A stretch of DNA of 53,461 nt from Flavobacteriales bacterium (GCA_019694805.1 JAIBBG010000017.1:1-53461), one strand, 5' to 3'; counted from the stretch's first letter, positions 24,883 through 33,548 are shown. Program-made: numbers and translations. Notes: a model not told the origin generated them from the sequence alone.

Positions 24883-27632
24883 ATTTGTTGATAGTGGTCT
24901 TCTGTTTCTTTCATGATTTCATCTAATTTCTCGGGAAGCCAAAATGTGAAATGCGCTCCATGTCCTTCGGCACTTTTCATGTCGATATCACCTTTGTGCA
25001 ACAACATGATTTTTTTACATATGGCTAAACCTAAACCGGTTCCTTTGGGTTTTCTGGTCAATTGGTTTTTGGCTTGAAAAAATTTCTCGAATATCAGTTG
25101 CTGATATTCCTCCGCAATTCCTTTTCCATTGTCTACCACATCGAAATATAATTTTTCTTCATCGGAATGTGTGCTCACAGTAATTCGTCCATGTTCATTT
25201 TCGATAAATTTCAAGGCATTGGAAAGAAGGTTTAATAAAACTTGTATCAATTTGTCCCTATCTGCAATGATTTCCTTGCTTTCATCCTCCATGATGATCT
25301 GTACTTGTATGTTTTTTTCGCGTATGAGTTGATCAAGTGCTTCCACGGAATCCTGGATCAATTCTTTGGGTATGACCCTGGTTAAAACGAGCTTTTGCCT
25401 GCCACTTTCATAGCGCTCCAAATCGAGGACTTGAGAGATTAGGCGACTCAGGCGTTCTGTTTCTTTGATCACAATGCTCAAATAGTGTTGTCGATCCAAC
25501 CCATCTAAATCGGGATTGTCATATAGAATTTCCGAAAAGGCGCGAATGGATGTGATGGGTGTTCTAAGCTCGTGTGTCACCGTTGACAAAAAATCATCTT
25601 TGAGTTGGTCGTTTTCTTTCAGTCTTACATTAGCTACTGCAAGATCTTCCAGCGCGCTGCGTAATTCTTCTGATTTTCGTTTGAGCTCTCTGTTGGTCGA
25701 AAGAATTTGCTGTGATTCTTTCAAAATATTCACCACTTCATCTAATCGGATTTCTTCTTCGGCCATGATCGATGATATCATGATTCGCGCGGATGCCGAA
25801 CCAATCACTCCACTGAGCAAGCGCTCAGCATAACCAATGATCCGATGATCTGCCGGTTTACTGGGATCGTGTATATCAATATCATGTTTTTTAGCAAACA
25901 AACGAATGACTTGTTTGCTTCTATCCATGCCGAAAAATTGAGCAAGTAAGGCTTCCAAATCAGGTAATGATGCCTTTCCCTTGAGAACAATGGTAGATTC
26001 ATATACAGCGGAATACTTGTATATATCCACAAATATTTCGCTTTGATTTTTTTCAATGATACTGGGTGTCGTATTCAATGAAACTGCGATGAATGCCACG
26101 ATATTGAAAAACATACTCCAAAACATCGCATGTGATATGGTGCCAAAACCTTCTAATCCAAACAGGGAATATGGTTTGAGTATCCCAATTCCGAATGATC
26201 CATTTTCCAAAAAACTCTGTGCTGATGGTGAATTACCGATCAGAGATGGTATCACAAGGGTATATAACCAGATGGCAAAACCAATGAGAATGCCCGCCAC
26301 AGCTCCCGCTTTGGTAGCTTTTTTCCAGAATATTCCTCCCAACATGGCCGGCGCAAATTGCGCTACTGAAACAAAAGAAATCAAACCAATAGATACGAGA
26401 GAATAGTATTGATCGATATGATGATAGTAGATCCATGCAAGTATCAGAATCATCACAATGGAAAACCTTCTGCTCCAAATGGTAATGGTACTGAGGTGTT
26501 GTGAGAATTTCGTTTTCAGTCGTTCGTTGCCAACGAGCATCGGGATGAGCAAGTTGTTGGAGAACATGGTGCTCAAAGCCATAGTTTCCACGATGATCAT
26601 ACTCGTAGCTGCGGATATTCCACCAATGAAAATAAATACCGCCAAAGCTGGTTGATTAAAGTTGAGAGGAATGTGCAGCATGTAGTAATCAGCTTGCGCA
26701 TGACTACCACTCAGAAGAATTAATCCACCAACCGCGATGGGCAATACGAAAAGATTGATCAGAAATAAGTATCCGGGAAAAACCCACATCGAAGTACGCA
26801 AATCGTTTTCATTGGTATTTTCTACGACTGCCACCTGAAATTGTCTGGGTAAAAGAATAAACGCCAAAGCACTCAATAACGTAATCCAAAACCATTCACG
26901 GTAACCTGAATCGGTGTTCATGGTAAGCAGTTGCGATGCTTCTGGATGTTGTGCCGCCTGATTGAATAAATCACCAAAACCATGAAACAACCCATAGGTG
27001 AGAAAGATACCAAGGGCTATAACTGCGATCATCTTAATAACAGATTCGAAGGCTATTGCCGCCATCATTCCCTGATGGCGTTCTGTAGTTTGAAATCTTC
27101 TCGTTCCGAAAAGCAACGTAAATGTGGCCATAATCATGACAACATAAAACGATGTATCATGTAAGAAATGATGTCCATCACTCTTGAGTTGCCCTGCTGT
27201 GATGATGTCAAAGCTTTCGCTGATGGCTTTGAGTTGCAAAGCGATATAAGGAACAATGCCAACAAAACAAACGACAGTAACAATACTGCCAAGTGAAATG
27301 TTTTTACCATAACGTGATGATATAAAATCCGCAATGGTGGTAGTGCGTTGAACATTGCTGATACGAATGATCTTTCGAAGTATCACCCAGAATAGAGGAG
27401 CAACAAGGATGGGTCCAATGTAGACCGCTAAAAATTCAATACCATCTCTGGTTGCTTTTCCTATGCTTCCATAATAGGTCCATGCTGTGCAGTATACTCC
27501 GAATGATAAAGAATAAATCCAAGTGCTTACTCTTGATCTTGTTTTGTATTCCTTCTTCTGTGCACGAAATGCAATCACGAAGATGATGGCCAGATAACAC
27601 AACGACAATATGATGACTAACCAGGGATTCAT
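24879..27632 (-). CDS. Sodium:solute symporter (SLC5)-histidine kinase fusion, CrbS-like
   Basis: A 917-aa inner-membrane sensor. Residues 1-520 form about 13 membrane helices of the SSS/SLC5 family (YCTAWTYYGSIGKATRDGIEF, TTTIADFISSRYGKN, GGISAATSMIIVETMALSTM). Residues about 530-580 form a small linker domain resembling STAC (IFVDIYKYSAVYES to FFGMDRSKQVIRLF), followed by ERLLSGVIGSASARIMIS, a coiled coil, the H-box FLSTVTHELRTPITS with His near residue 687, and the ATPase boxes N (LLSNALKF), G1 (VDNGKGI) and G2 (GTGLGLAI). CrbS-type kinases control acetyl-CoA synthetase in Vibrio and Pseudomonas; here acs and prpE are in the same operon. Overlaps its neighbours on both sides by four bases. 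Confidence 0.94.
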   Translation of the reverse strand: MNPWLVIILSLCYLAIIFVIAFRAQKKEYKTRSRVSTWIYSLSFGVYCTAWTYYGSIGKATRDGIEFLAVYIGPILVAPLFWVILRKIIRISNVQRTTTIADFISSRYGKNISLGSIVTVVCFVGIVPYIALQLKAISESFDIITAGQLKSDGHHFLHDTSFYVVMIMATFTLLFGTRRFQTTERHQGMMAAIAFESVIKMIAVIALGIFLTYGLFHGFGDLFNQAAQHPEASQLLTMNTDSGYREWFWITLLSALAFILLPRQFQVAVVENTNENDLRTSMWVFPGYLFLINLFVLPIAVGGLILLSGSHAQADYYMLHIPLNFNQPALAVFIFIGGISAATSMIIVETMALSTMFSNNLLIPMLVGNERLKTKFSQHLSTITIWSRRFSIVMILILAWIYYHHIDQYYSLVSIGLISFVSVAQFAPAMLGGIFWKKATKAGAVAGILIGFAIWLYTLVIPSLIGNSPSAQSFLENGSFGIGILKPYSLFGLEGFGTISHAMFWSMFFNIVAFIAVSLNTTPSIIEKNQSEIFVDIYKYSAVYESTIVLKGKASLPDLEALLAQFFGMDRSKQVIRLFAKKHDIDIHDPSKPADHRIIGYAERLLSGVIGSASARIMISSIMAEEEIRLDEVVNILKESQQILSTNRELKRKSEELRSALEDLAVANVRLKENDQLKDDFLSTVTHELRTPITSIRAFSEILYDNPDLDGLDRQHYLSIVIKETERLSRLISQVLDLERYESGRQKLVLTRVIPKELIQDSVEALDQLIREKNIQVQIIMEDESKEIIADRDKLIQVLLNLLSNALKFIENEHGRITVSTHSDEEKLYFDVVDNGKGIAEEYQQLIFEKFFQAKNQLTRKPKGTGLGLAICKKIMLLHKGDIDMKSAEGHGAHFTFWLPEKLDEIMKETEDHYQQI

Positions 27633-27826
27633 GATGGATGTTTACTTGAATACCTGTACATGATGATGATCAACACCAGCCAAACAAAGAAAACATAGAG
27701 ATACAAAAGCGGAATTCCAAACAACAATGTAGGCTTGTTGACCGTCTGCAGGATGGGAGCATTCAGTAGAACTGCCGCTGCAATGGCTAATGCAATCAAT
27801 CGTTGTCTGGAATTCCGTTCTTTCAT
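27629..27826 (-). CDS. Two-helix membrane protein, DUF3311-like symporter partner
   Basis: A 65-aa protein with a basic N-terminus (MKERNSRQRLIALAI), one helix to about residue 25, the polar phrase NKPTLLFGIPLLYLYVFFVW, and a second helix ending in YRYSSKHPS. Small two-helix proteins of this shape (DUF3311 and relatives) often precede SSS-family symporters and may help assemble or gate them. Here its stop overlaps the symporter-kinase start by four bases, the expected position for such a partner. Family match by pattern only. Confidence 0.8.
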   Translation of the reverse strand: MKERNSRQRLIALAIAAAVLLNAPILQTVNKPTLLFGIPLLYLYVFFVWLVLIIIMYRYSSKHPS

Positions 27827-27832
27827 ATCAAC

Positions 27833-28057
27833 TTATTCATCTAAATCATAGGCTCCTTTGATGGAGTAAATCCCAAAGATGACAAATCCAAAAGCAATGG
27901 GGACAAAAATTCCAATGATTATTCCCCACTGAAGCATATCGTTGGAAGTACTTGTTGGCAATGACATTTTTTTGGATGCTTCATAGATGAGATATCCAAG
28001 CACAGCTGGTCCCAGAAGTATCCAGATAAATCCGAGTATTCTTTTAAATTGATTCAT
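27833..28057 (-). CDS. Small two-helix membrane protein, DUF6814-like
   Basis: A 74-aa protein: MNQFKRILGFIWILLGPAVLGYLIYEASKKM, a polar loop, then a second helix (GIIIGIFVPIAFGFVIFGIYSIKG) and an acidic end YDLDE. It resembles the short proteins annotated DUF6814 that accompany MFS transporters in Bacteroidota; this name is recalled and only moderately sure. It follows the MFS gene by 9 bp and precedes the DUF3311-like gene by 6 bp. It could be an accessory subunit of the transporter. Confidence 0.75.
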   Translation of the reverse strand: MNQFKRILGFIWILLGPAVLGYLIYEASKKMSLPTSTSNDMLQWGIIIGIFVPIAFGFVIFGIYSIKGAYDLDE

Positions 28058-28066
28058 GGTTTTGTA

Positions 28067-29632
28067 TTAATGGTGAATATAAACGTTTTCATCGTCCTCC
28101 ACATTTTCATCTTTTTTATTGCTGAGGTAAATGGTACCAATCACGAAACAAATTGCTGCAACAGTAATGGGATACCAAAGACCTGCAAGGGGCGAACCGC
28201 CTGGATTATCAGGTGTTTTGGTGTACTCAATGATGAGCGTGCTGATGAATGGTACTAGTCCACCAAAGACACCATTGCCAATGTGATAAGGCAATGACAT
28301 ACTTGTGTACCTAATTCGTGTTGGGAACATTTCAACCAGAAATGCTGCGATAGGTCCATAGACCATCGTCACAAAAATGATTTGAATGAACACGAGAAAA
28401 ATGATGGTCCAATAATTTCCGCTGCCGACTTTTTTCTCCATTTTGATGATGGGCTTCATAGCATGGGCTCCGCTGGCATATAAGGTATCGGTTTTCATCT
28501 CTTTGAAAACTGCGCCATCTGTGAAGTACCTTGTGGTGGTTGTCTTAGACAACGAATCTGTTTGATTAGGCAATACGGTAACAACAACATCATCTGTGCG
28601 TTTTTCTGTTATCTCTGTTTTGTTCTTGTCAGTGGTCATATCAATGAAATGCTGATATATGGGGCGGTATGCAATGATGCCGAACAACATGCCTAACATC
28701 ATGATCCATTTTCGTCCAAACCTATCGGATAGCGTACCAAACACCACAAAAAACGGCGTACCGAATGCAATGGCCCAAAGCAGGATTTCCCGGGATTGTA
28801 CAAAGTCAATCTTGCATACATTCTCAATAAAACTTTGTGCATAGAACTGACCTGTATACCAAACAACACCTTGTCCCATGACAGCGCCAAACAAAGCCAG
28901 CAACACCATTTTCAAATTGTCGCGTTTGGTGAAACTTTCCTTAAGTGGATTGGTGGATGTCTTTCCCTCTTTCTTCAGCTTGGAGAACAGAGGTGATTCA
29001 TTCATCTTTAAACGAATGTAAATCGACAGTATTACCAGCAGTGATGAAACAATGAATGGAATTCGCCAACCCCAATCATTGAATTTTTCTACTCCCATGG
29101 TGCTTCGGGTAATAAGAATCACACCTAATGATACAAACAAACCTAATGTTGCTGTTGTCTGAATCCATGATGTATAAAATCCGCGTCGATCGGAAGGTGA
29201 GTGCTCTGCAACGTATGTCGCCGCTCCACCATATTCCCCGCCTAGCGCAAGACCTTGAATCAATCTGAGCAGCAACACCAGCAAGGGAGCAGCCACACCG
29301 ATACTCTTATAATTTGGTATCAAACCAATGGCAAAGGTTGATCCCCCCATCAATACAAGTGTGAGCAGAAAGGTGTATTTTCTTCCCACCAAATCTCCTA
29401 AACGACCAAATACCAAAGCACCGAATGGGCGTACGATAAAGCCTGCGGCAAAGATGGCCAGCGTTGATAAAAGCGCTGCTGATCCTTTATCCTCAGGAAA
29501 AAATTGTGTTGCAATGATGGTGGCAAGACTTCCGAATATGTAGAAATCATACCATTCTATCAGGGTACCAACTGAAGAGGCCGTAATGACGCTCCAGATA
29601 CCCGATTGTTTTTCTTGTGTTGCTGTTGACAT
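28067..29632 (-). CDS. MFS transporter, metabolite:proton symporter (MHS) type, with a large central insert
   Basis: A 521-aa, 12-helix permease of the MHS branch (KgtP/ShiA/ProP relatives): GTLIEWYDFYIFG at the start, FGRLGDLVGRKYTF, GLALGGEYGGAATYVAEHSPSDRRGFYTS, and FGTLSDRFGRKW in the second half. Between helices 8 and 9 (residues about 320-405) is an unusual hydrophilic insert of about 80 residues rich in Thr, Lys and Asp. By operon context the substrate is probably a short carboxylate such as acetate or propionate (inference). It follows the porin gene by 20 bp. Confidence 0.87.
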   Translation of the reverse strand: MSTATQEKQSGIWSVITASSVGTLIEWYDFYIFGSLATIIATQFFPEDKGSAALLSTLAIFAAGFIVRPFGALVFGRLGDLVGRKYTFLLTLVLMGGSTFAIGLIPNYKSIGVAAPLLVLLLRLIQGLALGGEYGGAATYVAEHSPSDRRGFYTSWIQTTATLGLFVSLGVILITRSTMGVEKFNDWGWRIPFIVSSLLVILSIYIRLKMNESPLFSKLKKEGKTSTNPLKESFTKRDNLKMVLLALFGAVMGQGVVWYTGQFYAQSFIENVCKIDFVQSREILLWAIAFGTPFFVVFGTLSDRFGRKWIMMLGMLFGIIAYRPIYQHFIDMTTDKNKTEITEKRTDDVVVTVLPNQTDSLSKTTTTRYFTDGAVFKEMKTDTLYASGAHAMKPIIKMEKKVGSGNYWTIIFLVFIQIIFVTMVYGPIAAFLVEMFPTRIRYTSMSLPYHIGNGVFGGLVPFISTLIIEYTKTPDNPGGSPLAGLWYPITVAAICFVIGTIYLSNKKDENVEDDENVYIHH

Positions 29633-29652
29633 AACTTCTTTGTTTTAAAAAA

Positions 29653-31038
29653 TTATAGGTAGACCTGGAACTGGAGCGTCACTTCAGGTTTGTAGTTTAC
29701 TTTGAAATCACTGGTGTTGATTTGGCTAAAATCAGGACGATGTCTATAGTTGACGGTAATTTTAGCATGATGGCCTTCTAAATGAAAGTTGGCACCAGCG
29801 TCGATAACCTGTACGTCTTGATGATCACCTTCGGCATCTTTCAATCCTTCAAAATCTGACATGGTATATGCAGCATAGGGTTGGAGCCTGAACTTGCTGG
29901 AAAGATTTTTTGAAACGAGATAACCCACTTGTGCATAAAAAGTATTGCCAGTTCCAATCAACGGAAGAGCATTACCACGATACGATGCACTTCCTGTTGC
30001 GCCGGCAGCGGTTCCTGAGGCTGGATTCATGATGCCGATGCTTCGCACGAAGTTGGGACCGTAGTCATTGATATAATCGACAACATATGCCGTGATCGCT
30101 GTTCCTTTGTCTTTGTTGATGGGAATATCAGCGAAGACATCTACTGCGAATAAATTCATATCATGAAAATTCAATGAATCAGTGCCCGTCCATTCTGTTT
30201 TTTTCGTCCACATTGCTGATTTGTTATTCATAAAACCAGCGCCGATGTTGAACACCTTTTTCGAACCTAGGTAGCTCCCAACAGTGAAGGGCAACACATT
30301 CGATTCCTGATCTAAAAATTGGTAGGATAAATATCCCGCAAAAATTTTATTGACATTCATAGGACTATAGTTGGCCACTGTTGTGGAAATAGCCTTGGAA
30401 GTATTGGTGTAGAATGGTTCACTTACATTCAATCTGTAGTCAAGTTTACCCACTTTACCTTTCGCATAAATGCCAATATATCTGGCGAACTGGTCGGTGG
30501 TTTCAATATTTGACCAGTTGAAAATTGGAGCATCGTAGGCGAGAAAATTCAATGTGGATGCACTCGACATACGTGATACTCCATTCCAGTAATGAAGGCC
30601 TGCTCCGATATCCAGTTTGAAATGTGTTTTATCTAATACCTTGTATTCATTCCATACATCATGAATAAATAGTTGTGGTTTCTTGGCATCTGATGAACCG
30701 AGGTATCCACCGGAATAGGATGTCTGATTATTGATTCCAGCGTGGAAGAGTATGAGGAACCTTGAATTGATTTGAGTGAGAAATAGAAATCTTGAGCGAC
30801 GCAATCCAATGTCATAGGTTTCTTTTTGGGCTACACCTTGTCTTGCCGATCCCTCATTGTTCATGTTGTACCTCGCCCATACCTGATTCCAGGTGATGAA
30901 GCGCATATACTTCGAACCATCTTCATTCAGTTTGAATTTGATGCCGCCGCCATAAAGTTCAGAACCCTGAGAAAGCGCGTAGTGGGTTGAGCCCATCAGG
31001 ATCGCGATAAAGAGATAAGTAATAATGTTTGCTCTCAT
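29653..31038 (-). CDS. Outer-membrane porin, first gene of the short-chain fatty-acid operon
   Basis: A 461-aa beta-barrel protein with signal peptide MRANIITYLFIAILMGSTHYALSQ. It begins ELYGGGIKFKLNEDGSKYMRFITWNQVWARYN, resembles Bacteroidota phosphate-selective or OprP-like porins in its strand pattern (LRRSRFLFLTQI, LDIGAGLHYWNG, LDYRLNVSEP, FRLQPYAAYTMSD), and ends VTLQFQVYL, a typical outer-membrane terminal strand with an aromatic. It should let small organic acids into the periplasm. The promoter region between this gene and the InsA-like gene carries two inverted repeats. Confidence 0.85.
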   Translation of the reverse strand: MRANIITYLFIAILMGSTHYALSQGSELYGGGIKFKLNEDGSKYMRFITWNQVWARYNMNNEGSARQGVAQKETYDIGLRRSRFLFLTQINSRFLILFHAGINNQTSYSGGYLGSSDAKKPQLFIHDVWNEYKVLDKTHFKLDIGAGLHYWNGVSRMSSASTLNFLAYDAPIFNWSNIETTDQFARYIGIYAKGKVGKLDYRLNVSEPFYTNTSKAISTTVANYSPMNVNKIFAGYLSYQFLDQESNVLPFTVGSYLGSKKVFNIGAGFMNNKSAMWTKKTEWTGTDSLNFHDMNLFAVDVFADIPINKDKGTAITAYVVDYINDYGPNFVRSIGIMNPASGTAAGATGSASYRGNALPLIGTGNTFYAQVGYLVSKNLSSKFRLQPYAAYTMSDFEGLKDAEGDHQDVQVIDAGANFHLEGHHAKITVNYRHRPDFSQINTSDFKVNYKPEVTLQFQVYL

Positions 31039-31040
31039 TT

Positions 31041-31129
31041 TAGTTGGTTTTATTGGTCAACTCACTGCGCGCTTTGTGAACTGACGAGGTCAAATGGAAG
31101 GGTATTCTCTCCATTCTCCAAACCAACTA
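31041..31129 (-). promoter_or_regulatory. Operon promoter region with nested inverted repeats
   Basis: Outer repeat: TAGTTGGTTT (31041-31050) with AAACCAACTA (31120-31129), perfect over 10 bp. Inner repeat: GTCAACTCAC (31056-31065) with GTGAACTGAC (31076-31085), 8 of 10 paired. A minus-strand promoter-like pair lies between and over them: TTG (31121-31119), 20 bp, TCCATTTG (31098-31091, one mismatch). The inner repeat is about 5-35 bases downstream of the -7 element, a normal repressor position. Confidence 0.5.
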
Positions 31130-31156
31130 TATACAGATGTAAAATAAATATATATG

Positions 31157-31573
31157 CTATCTAAATCGCTCCCAACGTATGAGCATGAATTTATCACCGA
31201 CTTCTGTAATGACTGCGCCGGCGCCGGTAAGATGTGATTTATCCTTCATGTATTCCACCAATTCGTGATGGGTGAGGATTTTATAGGTGGGGTGGTATTC
31301 ACTGTTTTTGGGTCGGCTGAGTCCATACTGTTTTACCCAATTCATCACTGACACATGTGATACTCCCAACAGTCTTTCTATTTCGCGATAGCTAAGACCT
31401 TCAACATACAATTGTAGAGCTTTGGTGATATAGTAAGAATCGATTCTTTTGCCGATTTTATCTACGGTGAAGAAATAGCCACAACCCTTGCATTTGAATC
31501 GTTGTTTGCCTCCAATAACACCACTTTTCACATAGCGGTATGAATTGCATTTGGGACATTGAATCTCTTCCAT
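31157..31573 (-). CDS. Stand-alone IS1-InsA-like zinc-ribbon/HTH protein, possible transcription regulator
   Basis: A 138-aa protein. Residues 1-35 form a zinc ribbon (IQCPKCNSYRYVKSG, then QRFKCKGCGYFFTVD), two CxxC pairs as in InsA of IS1. Residues about 40-80 form a helix-turn-helix (YITKALQLYVEGLSYREIERLLGVSHVSVMNWVK). The C-terminal 55 residues are a non-transposase domain (GAGAVITEVGDKFMLIRWERF). There is no InsB/DDE domain, no second frame and no terminal repeats, so it is not a working insertion sequence and looks domesticated. Start at 31573 (MEEIQCPKC) is the first Met before the zinc ribbon with a consensus -7 element upstream. It lies just ahead of the fatty-acid operon on the same strand. 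Confidence 0.8.
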   Translation of the reverse strand: MEEIQCPKCNSYRYVKSGVIGGKQRFKCKGCGYFFTVDKIGKRIDSYYITKALQLYVEGLSYREIERLLGVSHVSVMNWVKQYGLSRPKNSEYHPTYKILTHHELVEYMKDKSHLTGAGAVITEVGDKFMLIRWERFR

Positions 31574-31589
31574 GGGATTTGTGTATATG

Positions 31590-31618
31590 AAATGAGCAAA
31601 TGTATAACAAATGAGCAA
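31590..31618 (-). promoter_or_regulatory. Promoter of the InsA-like gene with 10-bp direct repeats
   Basis: On the minus strand TACATTTG (31604-31597) is a perfect -7 element 24 bases before the ATG. The direct repeat AAATGAGCAA (plus strand 31590-31599 and 31609-31618) flanks and partly overlaps it, with 19-bp periodicity. The layout fits an autoregulatory binding site. Confidence 0.5.
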
Positions 31619-31926
31619 TGTTTGAGGGATGTCTTTGGTAGTCAGGTCTTCATCTACAATCCTTCCTCATCAGTTCCGCGGATTTTAGTATTGTGCAATG
31701 CATGAATGCAAAGAACTCCAAACCCAACTCCTCACCATGCCTGGAGAAGGATTTTTCTATACCTATCTAAACAATTTCTCCGATTGAATGCTCCACGAAA
31801 AACCGAATTGTTAGATTTATTATTTTCAAATAATTCAGTTTTTCTTCGAGCTTTCATGAGTTGGTAAAAAAATTGCCCACTTTTATGAAGTTGAAAACAT
31901 GAGACAATCAACCATGTATTGATCAC
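31619..31926. other. Intergenic region without a recognised gene
   Basis: About 300 bp between the InsA-like gene and the membrane protein gene. It contains a short minus-strand open frame (31732-31926) with no family resemblance and AT-rich stretches. Nothing else can be supported. Confidence 0.5.
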
Positions 31927-32532
31927 TCAAACCTTATCACCGGATACTCCATTCACCACGGGTATTTCAAGAAATATGGAAACTTTTTGTGCATCGCTCT
32001 GCAGGGTTGAGAAATCGCCGTGGTTGAGGATGTTTTCACGGTGACCATGAGCGAAAACAAAATTGAGTTGATACATGGTATAGCTTCTGGTATGACGATC
32101 TTGATTGATCCGAGACAAACCCCGCTGATTATGTTTGAGGAGTTGAATTTCGATGACTTCGCTGAGTTTTAATGCATCGGGAATTTCGGACCGTGATTGG
32201 GCTAGTTGTGGAATGGAATTGTAATAGAGGGCATCCAATTTTTTATCCAAAACAATTCTTTCGGTCGGTGATTTGTATAAACGGTAGAATACCACTCCAA
32301 ATACCAGCGCAACGATACAACCTGGAATTTTGGAGGTCTTATTGTCTGTAAGTATCATGGCCAAGATGCATAGTCCTGCCATGATAAAGCCTAGAATCGA
32401 TACTATCAGGAATATGGTGCTTTTGGTTTTGGTCGATTGCCATATCAATTGATCACTTGTCAGGGTTATGATTTCATGACTTTTAAACGACGACCAGTTG
32501 TCGGTTGGGATAGGATCAGTATGGGGCATCAT
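31927..32532 (-). CDS. Membrane protein of unknown function
   Basis: A 201-aa protein with a soluble N-terminal part (about 45 residues), two adjacent membrane helices (STIFLIVSILGFIMAGLCILAMIL and IPGCIVALVFGVVFYRLY) and a C-terminal domain of about 110 residues with ERIVLDKKLDALYY, SEVIEIQLLKHNQRG and YQLNFVFAHGHRENIL. The last part looks like a PH-like or bacterial membrane-tethered beta domain of the type that follows two helices, but no family is assigned. Start at 32532; a second Met follows immediately. Apparently monocistronic. Confidence 0.7.
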   Translation of the reverse strand: MMPHTDPIPTDNWSSFKSHEIITLTSDQLIWQSTKTKSTIFLIVSILGFIMAGLCILAMILTDNKTSKIPGCIVALVFGVVFYRLYKSPTERIVLDKKLDALYYNSIPQLAQSRSEIPDALKLSEVIEIQLLKHNQRGLSRINQDRHTRSYTMYQLNFVFAHGHRENILNHGDFSTLQSDAQKVSIFLEIPVVNGVSGDKV

Positions 32533-32610
32533 GTGAAGATAGTATGAACTTATTTGTTTTGGTCAAAGGAAATTGGATGTGTTCAACAATTTCTTCGTGA
32601 TGCAAATTTC

Positions 32611-32694
32611 AACCCAGAACATGCAGTCGATTTCGTCAATGAGATTCAAAAGTGTTTTGGATCGGAATGGAAATTCGACTGCATGATCTGGGTT
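32611..32694. repeat. Hairpin element with 25-bp imperfect terminal inverted repeats
   Basis: Left arm 32611-32634 begins AACCCAGAACATGCAGTCG; right arm 32670-32694 ends CGACTGCATGATCTGGGTT. They pair with one substitution and one bulged base across a loop of about 35 bases. The arm ends match those of the larger element at 51053-51229, so both belong to one repeat family. Short MITE-like or REP-like element. Confidence 0.75.
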
Positions 32695-32946
32695 CAAGGA
32701 TCCTGACATTTAATCGGAAGCAACTGCAATCATGAAAAGGGTATCCATACAAGGAGCATGAAAATCATAAGCGATATCGTGTGTAAAACAACTCGCATAT
32801 TCTCCATATGATATGGATTGGGTTGAGGTGCTGATCATATGGCGCATCCAAATACATTGGGCTACGCATAGGAAATTCGACAACAAAATAGCCATCAGAG
32901 CAAATGTCCAACAACGTCTTCTGATCTAGCATCCATTCCCACTCAA

Positions 32947-33055
32947 TCCAAATTCATAATTCATAATTCATAACTCATAACTCATAATTCATAACACATA
33001 ATTCATAACTCATAATTCATAACTCATAATTCATAACTCATAATTCATAACTCAA
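32947..33055. repeat. ATTCATAA/CTCATAA simple-sequence tract
   Basis: About 14 tandem 7-8-bp units alternating AATTCATA and ACTCATA, ending just before the rplT 3' region. The same sequence in the other orientation occurs at 19870-20335 and again at 20619-20660. The stretch 32695-33109 holds no supportable gene. Confidence 0.85.
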
Positions 33056-33109
33056 AAAAGAAGGCCCCCATTCCTGAAGGCCCTCATGCAATACATTGGT
33101 ATTGATTTC

Positions 33110-33454
33110 TTATTTCACTTTCTCAACTACTGCTTTGAAAGCTTCCGGATGATTCATCGCAAGGTCTGCGAGAACTTTACGGTTGAGTTCAATTCCGTTT
33201 TTGTGGATTTTACCCATGAATTCTGAGTAAGACATACCATAAGGACGAACACCTGCATTGATACGCGCAATCCAGAGTGAACGGAAATTACGCTTCTTCA
33301 GCTTACGACCTACATAGGCGTAGGTGAGGGCTTTTTCTACAGAGTTCTTGGCTACTGTCCACACGTTTTTGCGTGAACCGAAGTAACCTTTGGCCAATTT
33401 CATGATCTTTTTTCTCCTGGCCCTGGAGGCGACTGCATTTTTACTGCGTGGCAT
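33110..33454 (-). CDS. rplT: 50S ribosomal protein L20
   Basis: A 114-aa rRNA-binding protein needed for early 50S assembly. Typical sequence: [33 protein letters not shown] N-terminal arm and the globular part [21 protein letters not shown]. In many bacteria L20 represses its own operon by binding the leader or the rpmI region; no such site could be confirmed here. Last gene of thrS-infC-rpmI-rplT, 94 bp after rpmI. Confidence 0.98.
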   Translation of the reverse strand: MPRSKNAVASRARRKKIMKLAKGYFGSRKNVWTVAKNSVEKALTYAYVGRKLKKRNFRSLWIARINAGVRPYGMSYSEFMGKIHKNGIELNRKVLADLAMNHPEAFKAVVEKVK

Positions 33455-33548
33455 CTTTTGATTTGTTTTTTGACGATGGTGCCGGTTTGTTCGTTATCCG
33501 GACTTTAAACCATTTGTCGGGTTAAACTTACCTGCTCTGTTTTACGGA

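Noticed and set aside
31157..31573. A complete IS1-family insertion sequence
   Set aside because: Only an InsA-like protein is present, without InsB, frameshift window, terminal inverted repeats or target duplication.
32710..32895. A 61-codon minus-strand frame next to the hairpin element
   Set aside because: Compositionally odd, no family, no promoter; its upstream side is AT-rich simple sequence.
33061..33095. Terminator after rplT (GAAGGCCC repeated twice near a run of A)
   Set aside because: The two copies are direct repeats and do not form a stem beyond a 4-bp GGCC pairing, so a hairpin is not supported.
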